A stretch of DNA of 64,000 bases. It comes from Agrobacterium larrymoorei (GTDB taxonomy: Bacteria > Pseudomonadota > Alphaproteobacteria > Rhizobiales > Rhizobiaceae). The position numbers and the translations under genes are program-made. Within the stretch, counting starts at the first letter, position 1; each line of letters opens with the position of its first letter. Under the pieces are notes generated by a model. It searched no databases and was not told where the DNA came from. It saw only the letters and a program-made list of their open reading frames with translations. The stretch covers positions 124,001 through 188,000 of the forward strand of contig NZ_CP039691.1 in NCBI RefSeq assembly GCF_005145045.1, written 5' to 3'. Below, one piece after another: positions 16,682 through 26,272 of the stretch.

Positions 16682-18255
16682 GCGAGATCAGACCAATCCA
16701 ATCGCTGAAAAAAGCCCTTCAAACGTCCATCGTCGGCGGCCTCGCTTTCACCATTGCTTTCGCTGGCGTGCCCGGCGTTTCACCCCATGGCTTCGGCCCG
16801 ATGGAGGCGTTGGCGCAGAGCGCGAGCATCGTGCGGATCAATGAAAGCGGCACCGGCGTTCGCAAGCGCGTGAAGCTCGGTCTCAACAAGGCGCTGGTGA
16901 TCGATCTTCCTCAGGATGCCCACGATATTCTGGTTGCCGATCCCAGCATGGCTGACGCGGTGACCCGCACGTCGCGTCGCATCTATCTTTTCGGCAAGTC
17001 CGTCGGGCAGACGAATATCTTCATCTTCGGCGCTCAGGGCGAAGAGATCGTCAGTCTCGATCTCGAAGTGGAACGGGATATTGCCGGGCTCGAAACCAAT
17101 CTGCGCCGCTTCATCCCCGATTCCGACATTCGCGTGGAGATCGTATCGGACAATATCGTCCTTTCGGGAAGCGTGCGTACACCGCAGGATTCCGCTCGCG
17201 CCGTCCAGCTTGCCAGCGCATTCCTTCAAGGTGGTGAAGCAACAACCCGCAACATTACCGCCACCAGCCAGAGCAATGGCGATGGGGCTGTGGCGATCTT
17301 TGCCGAAGACCGGCAGAAATCCTCCATCGTCAACATGCTGACCATTGAAGGCGAAGATCAGGTGACGTTGAAGGTAACGGTTGCCGAAGTCAGCCGTCAG
17401 GTTTTGAAGCAGCTCGGATTCAACGGTACGATTAGTGGCCCGAATACAGGCGTGTCCTTTGCCAACCCCGCCAATCTGGGCAATGCGATAGGCGTCGCCG
17501 GAACCGGCACAGTTGCCGGAACCATCGGCAAGGTTGCTTTCTCCAGCTACTTCAACGCAATGGAGCAGGCTGGCGTGATGCGCACGCTTGCCGAACCCAG
17601 CCTCACGGCTATTTCCGGCGAGCAGGCAAAGTTCTATGTGGGCGGCGAATTCCGTCTTGCAGGGATACAGAACGTAACCTTCGATGAACAAGGTGCACCG
17701 ACTGTCACACGACAGACGGATACGGTCGACTACGGGATTGAGCTAAATTTCCGCCCGGTCGTGCTTTCTCCCGGCCGCATCAGCCTGAAGATCGAGACCA
17801 ACGTTTCCGAGCCGACTTATGAGGGAAGCGTTGTCTCCGGTAACGGCAACACGGCCCGCGTGCCCGGCAGCACCTATCTCTCCATTCGCAAGCGCGAAGC
17901 TTCGACCAGTGTCGAACTTCCGTCGGGCGGTTCAATCGTCATTGCCGGTCTGGTGCAGGACAATGTTCGTCAGGCCATGTCCGGCCTGCCTGGGGCGTCC
18001 AAGATACCGGTGCTCGGCACTTTGTTCCGCAGCAAGGACTTCGTTCGCAACGAAACGGAACTGGTCATCATCGCCACGCCCTATCTCGTTCGTCCCGTGG
18101 CTCGCAATCAGATCGCCCGCCCGGATGACAACTTCAATCCAGAGAACGATGCCGCGATGTATTTCATGAACCGGGTGAACAAGGTTTACGGCAACAACAG
18201 GCAGCAGGTTCAGGCCCAGCCTTATCAGGGCTCCGTAGGATTTATCTACAAATGA
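16678..18255 (+). CDS. cpaC: Outer-membrane secretin CpaC/RcpA
   Basis: Secretin of 525 residues forming the outer-membrane channel of the Tad pilus. It has a signal peptide, a pilus N-domain (VKLGLNKALVIDLPQDAHDILVADPSMADAV), a BON-like region (IVSDNIVLSGSVRTPQDSARAVQLA) and the secretin core ending in VELPSGGSIVIAGLVQDN ... IPVLGTLFRSKDFVRNETELVIIATPYLVRPV. It overlaps cpaB upstream and cpaD downstream by 4 bp each, implying coupled translation. Confidence 0.96.
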   Translation: MSEIRPIQSLKKALQTSIVGGLAFTIAFAGVPGVSPHGFGPMEALAQSASIVRINESGTGVRKRVKLGLNKALVIDLPQDAHDILVADPSMADAVTRTSRRIYLFGKSVGQTNIFIFGAQGEEIVSLDLEVERDIAGLETNLRRFIPDSDIRVEIVSDNIVLSGSVRTPQDSARAVQLASAFLQGGEATTRNITATSQSNGDGAVAIFAEDRQKSSIVNMLTIEGEDQVTLKVTVAEVSRQVLKQLGFNGTISGPNTGVSFANPANLGNAIGVAGTGTVAGTIGKVAFSSYFNAMEQAGVMRTLAEPSLTAISGEQAKFYVGGEFRLAGIQNVTFDEQGAPTVTRQTDTVDYGIELNFRPVVLSPGRISLKIETNVSEPTYEGSVVSGNGNTARVPGSTYLSIRKREASTSVELPSGGSIVIAGLVQDNVRQAMSGLPGASKIPVLGTLFRSKDFVRNETELVIIATPYLVRPVARNQIARPDDNFNPENDAAMYFMNRVNKVYGNNRQQVQAQPYQGSVGFIYK

Positions 18256-18947
18256 CGAAGACGCACCCGATGAAGACCACCGGTTTTTCCGCCAGCAGAT
18301 CGGGCCTGATCTGCACCATGTCGCTGGTCGCACTATTGGCGCAGGGATGCGCCCGCGACCCGCAGACGACCGGTGCGATCCCCGACGATTACCGCACACG
18401 CCATCCGATCACGCTGTCGGAGGCTCAGCACTCGCTTGATATTCCGGTTTCACCTGCGGATCACAAGCTGACCACCGCAATGGCGGACAACGTCAAGGGC
18501 TTTGCCCAGAGTTACACGGCAACCTCTACCGGCGTCTTTCAAATTCAGGTGCCAACCGGTTCGCCAAATTCGGCAACGGCCTCCCTGCTCAAGCGGCAGA
18601 TCCGCTCGGCGCTGGTGTCTTCCGGCGTGCCCGGCAACAAGATCGTGGAAGTTCCCTATGGAGCATCTCCTTACGGCGATGCCGCCCCTATTCGCCTGTC
18701 TTACATCGCTGTTACCGCCATGACGGGCCAGTGCGGCCAGTGGCCGGAAGACCTTAGCAACAACACCTATTCCAATAAGAACTGGTACAATTTCGGTTGC
18801 GCATCGCAAAACAATCTCGCCGCGCAGGTGGCAAATCCGATGGATCTCGTCGGTCCACGCGGCATGAGCCCAATCGATGCCGAGCGCCGGTCCACAGTCA
18901 TCGACAATTACCGCGCCGGTAAGACGACCGTGACGAGCGAAAATTGA
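18252..18947 (+). CDS. cpaD: Pilus assembly lipoprotein CpaD
   Basis: Lipoprotein of 231 residues with a lipobox ending at Cys33 (LVALLAQGC). The CpaD family pattern follows: YRTRHPITLSEAQHSLDIPV ... GQCGQWPEDLSNNTYSNKNWYNFGCASQNNLAAQVANPMDLVGPR. It is thought to help CpaC reach or stabilise in the outer membrane. The first ATG overlaps the cpaC stop; a second ATG six codons later is also possible. Confidence 0.93.
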   Translation: MTKTHPMKTTGFSASRSGLICTMSLVALLAQGCARDPQTTGAIPDDYRTRHPITLSEAQHSLDIPVSPADHKLTTAMADNVKGFAQSYTATSTGVFQIQVPTGSPNSATASLLKRQIRSALVSSGVPGNKIVEVPYGASPYGDAAPIRLSYIAVTAMTGQCGQWPEDLSNNTYSNKNWYNFGCASQNNLAAQVANPMDLVGPRGMSPIDAERRSTVIDNYRAGKTTVTSEN

Positions 18948-18981
18948 TGATGGCGACGAAGCATAAGCAACAGGATCTGAC

Positions 18982-20271
18982 ATGAGCTCGGTGGATTACG
19001 ACATTCAGCGCAGGGATGAGGGACTGCCGCTTGCCGAGGAGGCAATGCGTCCGGGCGATCTCGATAGCCTTCGGCCCCTGCCGCGCATCTCCATCCATGC
19101 CTTCTGCGAAAGCGAAGGCATGCAGCGGATCATGGAACGACTGGCAAGCGACCGCCGTATGAACAAGGTCAGCCTGCGCGTCACCAATGGTGAGATCGAG
19201 GCAGCGGCAAGCATGTTCTCCTCCACCGCCACGCCGAACCTCATCGTGCTCGAGACCAACCGCGATCCTTCGACCCTGCTCGACGATCTGGCGCCGTTGG
19301 CAGAAGTCTGCGATCCCACGACACGCGTGATCATCATCGGCCGTCACAACGATATCTCGCTTTACCGCGAATTGATCCGCAACGGCATTTCGGAATATCT
19401 GGTGGCGCCGGTCAAGATGCCGGATTTGCTGGCATCCATCGCCGCCATCTTCGTGGACCCCGAAGCCGAACCGCTTGGGCGCAATATCGCCTTTATCGGC
19501 GCAAAGGGCGGGGTCGGATCTTCCACCATTGCGCATAATTGCGCCTTCGGCATCTCGACGCTTTTCTCCACCGAAACCATTCTTGCCGATCTGGATCTTC
19601 CCTTCGGCACCGCCAATATCGATTTCGATCAGGACCCCGCACAGGGCATCGCCGAAGCCGTCTTTTCACCGGACAGGCTGGACGAGGTCTTTCTCGATCG
19701 TCTGCTGACCAAATGTTCGGAGCATCTGTCCCTGTTAGCAGCGCCCTCGCTGCTGGACCGTGGGTACGACTTTGACCGGGGTGCTTTTCAGCCTCTGCTC
19801 GAAATTCTGCAGCGGAGTGCGCCGGTCGCGGTTCTCGATATTCCGCATGTCTGGTCGGACTGGACGCAGACCGTGCTGGCCGAAGCGGATGAAGTCGTCA
19901 TCACTGCGGTTCCCGATCTGGCAAATTTGAGAAATACCAAGAACCTTCTGGATGCGCTGCGCAAGCTGCGCCCGAATGACAAGGTTCCGCATCTCGTGCT
20001 CAATCAGGTTGGCATGGCAAAGCGACCGGAAATCGTGCCTGCCGATTTCTTCGAACCTCTCGAAATCGAACCCGTCGCCATCATTCCATTCGACGTACAG
20101 CTCTTCGGCAATGCTGCAAATAGTGGCCGTATGATCAGCGAGATCGATGCCAAGTCGCCTGTCGCCGAGACGTTCTCGCAGCTTTCCCACATCCTTACGG
20201 GCCGTTCGTCTGCGCGTAAGGCGAAGCGCGCGGGCATCGGCAAATTCATGGAAATCCTGAAGCGCAAGTAA
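18982..20271 (+). CDS. cpaE: Pilus assembly/localisation ATPase CpaE/TadZ
   Basis: Protein of 429 residues with an N-terminal receiver-like atypical domain (about 30-150) and a MinD/ParA-like ATPase with deviant Walker A FIGAKGGVGSSTIAHN and ILADLDLPFGTANIDFDQDP. TadZ/CpaE proteins place the pilus machine at the cell pole. It has RNA-stable spacing of 34 bp after cpaD and 41 bp before cpaF. Confidence 0.94.
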   Translation: MSSVDYDIQRRDEGLPLAEEAMRPGDLDSLRPLPRISIHAFCESEGMQRIMERLASDRRMNKVSLRVTNGEIEAAASMFSSTATPNLIVLETNRDPSTLLDDLAPLAEVCDPTTRVIIIGRHNDISLYRELIRNGISEYLVAPVKMPDLLASIAAIFVDPEAEPLGRNIAFIGAKGGVGSSTIAHNCAFGISTLFSTETILADLDLPFGTANIDFDQDPAQGIAEAVFSPDRLDEVFLDRLLTKCSEHLSLLAAPSLLDRGYDFDRGAFQPLLEILQRSAPVAVLDIPHVWSDWTQTVLAEADEVVITAVPDLANLRNTKNLLDALRKLRPNDKVPHLVLNQVGMAKRPEIVPADFFEPLEIEPVAIIPFDVQLFGNAANSGRMISEIDAKSPVAETFSQLSHILTGRSSARKAKRAGIGKFMEILKRK

Positions 20272-20312
20272 GGCGTGGTGTTTCCACGCGGCAATGAACC
20301 GGAAGACAAGAG

Positions 20313-21803
20313 ATGTTTGGAAAACGCGGCAATGACGGCTTCGGACGAAGCGGAAATACCGGACAGGCGGCACCCCCGCCCGTCCCGTCACCTGCCGTCA
20401 GCGCCATGCCACGGGTGGAGCAGCCCGCCCCTTCGGAGACGAAGGTGCTTCAGCCACCGGCGCCAAAGCCAGCGCCGACCCCACAGGCCCCTTCCAGCGC
20501 CACGCGCAAACGCGTGCGCACGGATGACTATTATCAGACCAAGGCTCAGGTTTTTTCGGCCCTGATCGACACGATCGATCTTTCGCAGCTGGCAAAGCTG
20601 GATGCCGAAAGCGCGCGCGAAGAAATCCGCGATATCGTCAACGATATCATCACCATCAAGAATTTCGCGATGTCCATTTCCGAGCAGGAAGAGCTGCTCG
20701 AAGACATCTGCAACGACGTGCTCGGCTATGGCCCGCTGGAGCCTCTTCTGGCGCGCGACGACATTGCCGATATCATGGTGAATGGCGCAGGCCAGACCTT
20801 CATCGAAGTCGGCGGCAAGACAATCGAATCCGACATCCGCTTTCGTGACAACGCCCAGCTTCTTTCCATCTGCCAGCGTATCGTCAGCCAGGTCGGACGC
20901 CGTGTGGATGAATCGAGCCCGATCTGCGACGCGCGCCTGCCCGATGGCTCACGCGTCAACGTCATCGCACCGCCGCTCTCCATCGATGGCCCGGCGCTGA
21001 CGATCCGTAAGTTCAAGAAGGACAAACTGACCCTTGATCAGCTGGTGCGCTTTGGCGCGATTACGCCGGAAGGGGCAACGCTTCTCCAGATCGTTGGCCG
21101 TGTGCGTTGCAACGTCGTCATTTCCGGTGGCACCGGCTCTGGCAAGACCACGCTGTTGAATTGCCTGACGAGCTATATCGACAAAACCGAACGTGTCATC
21201 ACCTGCGAAGATACGGCGGAACTTCAGCTTCAGCAGCCGCATGTCGTGAGACTGGAAACCCGCCCGCCGAATATCGAAGGCGAAGGCGAAATCACCATGC
21301 GCGATCTCGTCAAGAACTGCCTGCGTATGCGCCCTGAACGCATCATCGTCGGCGAAGTCCGCGGACCGGAGGTGTTCGATCTTCTGCAGGCCATGAATAC
21401 CGGCCATGACGGCTCCATGGGAACGATCCACGCCAACACGCCGCGTGAGTGTCTCAGCCGTATGGAATCGATGATTGCGATGGGCGGCTTCAGCCTGCCT
21501 GCCAAGACCGTGCGCGAAATCATCTCCTCCTCCGTCGATGTCATCATTCAGGCTGCCCGTTTGCGCGATGGCTCGCGCCGGATAACGCAGGTCACCGAAG
21601 TCTTGGGCATGGAAGGCGACGTGATCATCACGCAGGACCTTATGCGCTATGAAATCGATGGCGAGGATGCCGCGGGCCGCCTGATCGGGCGCCACGTTTC
21701 GACGGGCATCAGCAAGCCGCACTTCTGGGATCGCGCGCGCTATTTCAACGAAGAGCGGCGCCTGGCGGCGGCACTCGACGAGATGGAGCGCTCATCGCAA
21801 TGA
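20313..21803 (+). CDS. cpaF: Pilus secretion ATPase CpaF/TadA
   Basis: Secretion ATPase of the VirB11/GspE superfamily, 496 residues, which powers Flp extension and retraction. It has a Pro-rich N-terminal tail (about 10-65), Walker A GGTGSGKTTLLN, the Asp box, and the Walker B/His box region ERIIVGEVRGPEVFDLLQAMNTGHDGSMGTIHANT. The stop overlaps the tadB start by 4 bp. Confidence 0.96.
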   Translation: MFGKRGNDGFGRSGNTGQAAPPPVPSPAVSAMPRVEQPAPSETKVLQPPAPKPAPTPQAPSSATRKRVRTDDYYQTKAQVFSALIDTIDLSQLAKLDAESAREEIRDIVNDIITIKNFAMSISEQEELLEDICNDVLGYGPLEPLLARDDIADIMVNGAGQTFIEVGGKTIESDIRFRDNAQLLSICQRIVSQVGRRVDESSPICDARLPDGSRVNVIAPPLSIDGPALTIRKFKKDKLTLDQLVRFGAITPEGATLLQIVGRVRCNVVISGGTGSGKTTLLNCLTSYIDKTERVITCEDTAELQLQQPHVVRLETRPPNIEGEGEITMRDLVKNCLRMRPERIIVGEVRGPEVFDLLQAMNTGHDGSMGTIHANTPRECLSRMESMIAMGGFSLPAKTVREIISSSVDVIIQAARLRDGSRRITQVTEVLGMEGDVIITQDLMRYEIDGEDAAGRLIGRHVSTGISKPHFWDRARYFNEERRLAAALDEMERSSQ

Positions 21804-22804
21804 ACATGACCATGCTGCTCCTCGTCGTCCTTGTCGCCATCTCGGCAGGAGCGCTGGCCTATGTTTTCCTTTTTCAGCAGATCGAGACTGAAAAGAAGAC
21901 TGCAAGCCGCGTCAACCGTGTGAAGGCGGCGGAGACCGACCACACGAAGATCAAGGCTGCGCGCGACCGCGTGCAGGAAATGAGCAAGCGCCGCAAATCC
22001 ATGCAGGATTCGCTCAAAGAGCTCGAAAAGAAGCAGAGTGAAAAGGCCAAGGACCGGAAAGATACGAGCCTGAAAGGCCGTCTCACCCAATCCGGTCTGT
22101 CGCTTTCCGTTCGCCGCTTTTATGTTTTCAGCATCTGCTTCGGTGTTTCCGCAGCGCTCGTCGCGCTGCTTTACGGTGCTCCGCCGCTGATTGCGCTTGG
22201 CATCGGTTTCGTTGGCGTTCTCGGCCTGCCGCGCTGGGCCATCGCCTTCCTGATCAAGCGCCGCCAGAACAAGTTTCTCGAAGAATTTCCCAACGCTCTC
22301 GACGTCATGTGCCGCTCCATCAAATCCGGCCTGCCGCTGAACGATGCAGTGAGGTTGATCGCGTCCGATGGTCAGGAACCCGTGAAAGCGGAGTTCCAGC
22401 GCGTGGTGGAGGCGCAGCAGGTGGGCATGACCGTGCCGGAAGCCATCGACCGCATGATGCTGACCATGCCACTGCCGGAGGTGAACTTCTTCGGCACCGT
22501 CATCACCATTCAGGCACAGGCAGGTGGCAACCTCTCCGAGGCGCTTTCCAACCTCTCCAAGGTGTTGCGCGAGCGGCGCAAGATGAAGGCCAAGGTCAGC
22601 GCCCTTTCGATGGAAGCGAAGGCATCCGCCGTGATCATCGGTTCGCTTCCCTTCGTCGTGGCAACGCTCGTCTACTTCACCTCACCGGACTACATCATGG
22701 TGCTCTTCACCGATCCGCGCGGACACCTCATTCTCGGTGCATCCGGCCTGTGGATGTCGATCGGCATCATCATCATGCGCAACATGATCAATTTCGATAT
22801 TTGA
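21800..22804 (+). CDS. tadB: Tad inner-membrane platform protein TadB
   Basis: T2SF-fold platform protein of 334 residues with an N-terminal helix, a charged cytoplasmic coiled region (about 30-100, rich in Lys/Glu), and helices near 110-155, 275-295 and 305-330. The core T2SF motif is FLEEFPNALDVMCRSIKSGLPLNDAVRLIA ... ISIQAQAGGNLSEALSNLSKVLRERRKMKAKVSAL in outline. It works with TadC and CpaF. Its start overlaps the cpaF stop. Confidence 0.93.
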   Translation: MNMTMLLLVVLVAISAGALAYVFLFQQIETEKKTASRVNRVKAAETDHTKIKAARDRVQEMSKRRKSMQDSLKELEKKQSEKAKDRKDTSLKGRLTQSGLSLSVRRFYVFSICFGVSAALVALLYGAPPLIALGIGFVGVLGLPRWAIAFLIKRRQNKFLEEFPNALDVMCRSIKSGLPLNDAVRLIASDGQEPVKAEFQRVVEAQQVGMTVPEAIDRMMLTMPLPEVNFFGTVITIQAQAGGNLSEALSNLSKVLRERRKMKAKVSALSMEAKASAVIIGSLPFVVATLVYFTSPDYIMVLFTDPRGHLILGASGLWMSIGIIIMRNMINFDI

Positions 22805-22813
22805 GGCCTAGCC

Positions 22814-23803
22814 ATGACCGAGCAATTCGCATCGAGCCTCATCAATCCGCAGCTGATCATCGCGCTTCTGGTTGCCGTTGCGGCGTTCGCCACCTTCTAC
22901 ACGCTGGCTATTCCTTATTTCGACCGTGGCGATCTCAACAAGCGCATGCGCGCCGTGTCTACCGAGCGTGACCAGATTCGCAGCCGCGAACGTGAGCGGC
23001 TGAATGCGGTGAGCAAAAGCGGTGGCAAGGCAACGCTGCGCGCGAACAACAACAAGTCTGCAACGAAGATCGTGGAGCGCTTCAATCTGCGTGAAGCGCT
23101 GGTCGATGCCAACACGATGAACAAGCTCAAGGCGGCTGGCTTCCGTTCGCAGAATGCGCTCAACACCTTTCTGGCCGCCCGCTTCATCCTGCCCTTCATC
23201 TTCCTGATCGTTGCTGCGCTCTGGGTGTTCGGGCTTGGTAACATTCCCGACTATAGTTTCATGGTACGCGTCATGGCCGTTCTGCTCTTTGGCTATCTCG
23301 GCTTTTACGCACCCAATATCTATGTCTCCAACCGCATCACCAAACGACAGAAATCCATCAAACGCGCATGGCCGGATGCTCTGGATTTGATGCTGATCTG
23401 CGTTGAATCCGGCACCTCCATGGAAGCTGCCATGCGCCGCGTGGCAGATGAAATGACGGAACAATCGCCGGAGCTTGCAGAAGAAATGGTGCTGACCACC
23501 GCCGAGCTTTCTTTCCTTCAGGATCGACGCACGGCGCTGGAAAATCTTGGGCTCCGCACCCAGCTCGAGGGTGTCAAAAGCGTCGTTCAGGCCCTTATTC
23601 AGGCTGAGCGTTATGGTACGCCGCTGGCTCAGGCACTCCGCGTCCTGGCGCAGGAAGGTCGCGATGAGCGGATGAACGAGGCCGAAAAGAAGGCGGCTGC
23701 ATTGCCGCCAAAGCTCACGGTACCGATGATCTTGTTTTTCCTGCCCGTTCTGGTCGCCGTCATTCTGGGACCGGCAGGCATACGGGTGTCGGATACGTTC
23801 TGA
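22814..23803 (+). CDS. tadC: Tad inner-membrane platform protein TadC
   Basis: Second T2SF platform protein, 329 residues, starting 10 bp after tadB. It has helices near 13-33, 115-150 and at the C terminus, and the T2SF core KSIKRAWPDALDLMLICVESGTSMEAAMRRVADEM ... LIQAERYGTPLAQALRVLAQEGRDERMNEAEKKAAALPPKLTVPMILFFLPVL. TadB and TadC together form the inner-membrane platform. Confidence 0.94.
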   Translation: MTEQFASSLINPQLIIALLVAVAAFATFYTLAIPYFDRGDLNKRMRAVSTERDQIRSRERERLNAVSKSGGKATLRANNNKSATKIVERFNLREALVDANTMNKLKAAGFRSQNALNTFLAARFILPFIFLIVAALWVFGLGNIPDYSFMVRVMAVLLFGYLGFYAPNIYVSNRITKRQKSIKRAWPDALDLMLICVESGTSMEAAMRRVADEMTEQSPELAEEMVLTTAELSFLQDRRTALENLGLRTQLEGVKSVVQALIQAERYGTPLAQALRVLAQEGRDERMNEAEKKAAALPPKLTVPMILFFLPVLVAVILGPAGIRVSDTF

Positions 23804-23874
23804 CCACCGGTTATCTTAACCGCAGAACATACGGCAATCGGCGCAATTTCTCTCGCTGTATTTACGAGGATCGA

Positions 23875-24699
23875 TCAGTTGGCAGCGGTTTTCTTGTTCT
23901 TGTCCGCCAGTTGCGACCAGGCGTTCTGCTGCGCAAGCATGCCGCGAAGATAGGTCAGATTGGCCTGCGCCTGCTGTGCGGAAAGCTCCTGCATGGCAAT
24001 GCGCTCCGCCTCTTCGAAACGACCCTGAAGGCCGACGACGAGGGCGAGGTTCTGGCGGATACGGCTATCGGCGCCGGGCTGGGACGCGGCAGACCGCATA
24101 TAGGTTTCTGCCGTGCGAGGATCGCTCTGCAGCACGTAAGACATGCCGAGATTGGAAAGTATGCTCGGATCGTTCGGCTTCAGGTCAAGGGCCTGACGGT
24201 ATTTCGCCCGCGCTTCGGTGGAGCGTCCAAGCTGGTCGAGAACGGCGCCTTCGGCGGAATAGAGCCGCCAGTCGGGGCGATCCGGTGTCTGTGCGCGGTT
24301 GATCGTGCCCAGCGCCTGTTCCAGCTGACCGGCAGCTGCCTGCGACTTTCCATAGGCTGCCAAGACTTCCCGGTCCGCCGGATAGGCAATCGCCACTTGC
24401 TGCATGACGGCCAGCGCCTGCGCATTCTTGCCGGTCATCATCAATATGTTGGCATAGTTCAAACCGGCATTTCGGTCCTTGGGATTGCGCGAATAGGCCG
24501 CGCCAACGGACGTCTCGGCCTGTCGCAGCTGCTCCATATTCATCTGATCATAGGAATGCGAAACCGCAGGGATGGAACCGGTCGACATGCGGTCCGGCTT
24601 GTTGGTAGAACAGCTTGCGAGCGTCAGAGCGAGGGCAGCCGCGCAGACGCCGTGAAGAGCGGCACGCTTGCGGGCATGGAATAAGGAAACGGCAATCAT
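23875..24699 (-). CDS. tadD: TPR lipoprotein TadD
   Basis: Lipoprotein of 274 residues with a lipobox at Cys30 (LALTLASCS) followed by about four to five tetratricopeptide repeats (for example AGLNYANILMMTGKNAQALAVMQQ, YRQALDLKPNDPSILSNLGMSYVLQSDPRTAETYM). TadD-type proteins assist secretin assembly in the periplasm. It is convergent with tadC and so is transcribed separately, an arrangement that differs from the single long operon of the classical tad locus. Confidence 0.92.
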   Translation of the reverse strand: MIAVSLFHARKRAALHGVCAAALALTLASCSTNKPDRMSTGSIPAVSHSYDQMNMEQLRQAETSVGAAYSRNPKDRNAGLNYANILMMTGKNAQALAVMQQVAIAYPADREVLAAYGKSQAAAGQLEQALGTINRAQTPDRPDWRLYSAEGAVLDQLGRSTEARAKYRQALDLKPNDPSILSNLGMSYVLQSDPRTAETYMRSAASQPGADSRIRQNLALVVGLQGRFEEAERIAMQELSAQQAQANLTYLRGMLAQQNAWSQLADKNKKTAAN

Positions 24700-24831
24700 G
24701 ATATCGCCCCGGCTCCGTGTTCGGATCTTGCAGTTACGCCGCGTTTGCGACGCAACTTTCGCTCCAGCAATAATCTGTTAACCCTAACAGAGTGTTAATT
24801 TGGCAATTTCAGCCGTTTACGAAAGCAGACA

Positions 24832-26229
24832 ATGGCCCCCTTTCAATTTATCGAGCGCGCTACCCCTTTCAGCTCCAAGGCAGGAAAAACACTGCCTGTT
24901 TTTGCCGTTACGCCAGCCCATATCGAACAGGGCGCCATCGATCCCATCGCGCTGGACTGGGCGCGCAAGGCGGGCTTCAAGGCCGATGCCGGTTCGATGC
25001 TTCTTATTCCGTCCGCTGAAGGCGCGCTCGGTGGCGCGCTGCTCGGTCTTGGCACCAATCCATCCGAATTGCCCTTCATCACCGGCAAGCTCGCCCGTGA
25101 ACTTCCAGAAGGCGACTGGCACATCGAAACCGCGCCGCTGACGGTCAACCGTCTCGCGCTGGGTTTCGGTCTGGGTGCCTACCGCTTCGATAAATACAAG
25201 ACGCTCAAAAGCAGCGGTGCGAAGCTGCTAATACCGCGCGATGCAGAAGATGCGGAGATCAAGCGCGTGCTGGCAGGTGTCTATCTTGCCCGCGATCTGA
25301 TCAACGTGCCCGCCAACGATATGGGGCCGGACCAGCTGGAAATCGCTTTCCGCAGCCTTGCCGCACACTACAAGGCGCAGGTTTCGGTCATTACCGGCGA
25401 CGATCTTCTGAAGGAGAATTTCCCGCTGGTGCATGCGGTGGGACGCGCAAGCGAAAGCGCCCCTCGCCTGCTGGAAATGAGCTGGGGCAAGAAGGGCAAT
25501 CCGCGCGTGACGCTTGTCGGCAAGGGCGTGTGCTTCGATACTGGCGGCCTCGATATCAAGCCCTCCTCCTCCATGGCGCTGATGAAGAAGGATATGGGCG
25601 GTGCTGCCAACGTGCTTGGCCTTGCCCTGATGATCATGGATGCGCGCCTGCCCATCGACCTGCGCGTCATCGTTCCGGCCGTGGAAAACTCGATCTCGTC
25701 CAACGCCTTCCGCCCCGGCGATATCTACCAGAGCCGCAAGGGGCTTACGGTTCAGATCGACAATACCGATGCCGAAGGCCGTCTGATTCTGGCGGATGCA
25801 CTGGCATATGCGGATGAAGATGCCCCGGACCTCATGATCGACATGGCGACCCTGACGGGTGCTGCGCGCGTTGCGCTCGGCCCGGATGTTCCGCCCTTCT
25901 TCACCGACGATGAAGACCTAGCCCACAGCATTTCCGATGCCAGCATGGACACGGATGATCCCGTCTGGCGCCTGCCGCTTTACATGGGTTACGACAAGGA
26001 TATTCGCTCGCGCGCTGCAGATATAACCAATGCCCCATCCGGCGGCATGGCAGGATCGATTACCGCAGCGCTCTTCCTCAAGCGCTTTGTAACACAGACG
26101 AAGAAGTGGGCCCATTTCGATATTTACGGCTGGTGCTTAAGCGAACGTCCCCACTCATCCGTGGGTGGTGAAGCGCAGGCGATCCGGGCGCTGTTCCATT
26201 ATATATCCCGTGAGTTCGTGCGGAAATAA
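24832..26229 (+). CDS. Leucyl aminopeptidase, M17 family
   Basis: Cytosolic metallo-aminopeptidase of 465 residues that releases N-terminal residues from peptides. The M17 signature NTDAEGRLILADAL and the metal/catalytic segment GKGVCFDTGGLDIKPSSSMALMKKDMGG are intact. The N-terminal domain is short, as in the PepB-like subgroup. The gene stands alone; a hairpin follows between it and the converging pncB gene. Confidence 0.93.
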   Translation: MAPFQFIERATPFSSKAGKTLPVFAVTPAHIEQGAIDPIALDWARKAGFKADAGSMLLIPSAEGALGGALLGLGTNPSELPFITGKLARELPEGDWHIETAPLTVNRLALGFGLGAYRFDKYKTLKSSGAKLLIPRDAEDAEIKRVLAGVYLARDLINVPANDMGPDQLEIAFRSLAAHYKAQVSVITGDDLLKENFPLVHAVGRASESAPRLLEMSWGKKGNPRVTLVGKGVCFDTGGLDIKPSSSMALMKKDMGGAANVLGLALMIMDARLPIDLRVIVPAVENSISSNAFRPGDIYQSRKGLTVQIDNTDAEGRLILADALAYADEDAPDLMIDMATLTGAARVALGPDVPPFFTDDEDLAHSISDASMDTDDPVWRLPLYMGYDKDIRSRAADITNAPSGGMAGSITAALFLKRFVTQTKKWAHFDIYGWCLSERPHSSVGGEAQAIRALFHYISREFVRK

Positions 26230-26238
26230 TGGATCAGA

Positions 26239-26263
26239 GGCGGGGCCGCTGTTGCGCCCCGCC
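26239..26263. terminator. GC-rich hairpin between pepB-like gene and pncB
   Basis: GGCGGGGC at 26239-26246 pairs with GCCCCGCC at 26256-26263 between two converging genes. No T-run follows, so it may act as an mRNA end stabiliser as much as a terminator. Confidence 0.55.
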
Positions 26264-26272
26264 CGTCTGGTG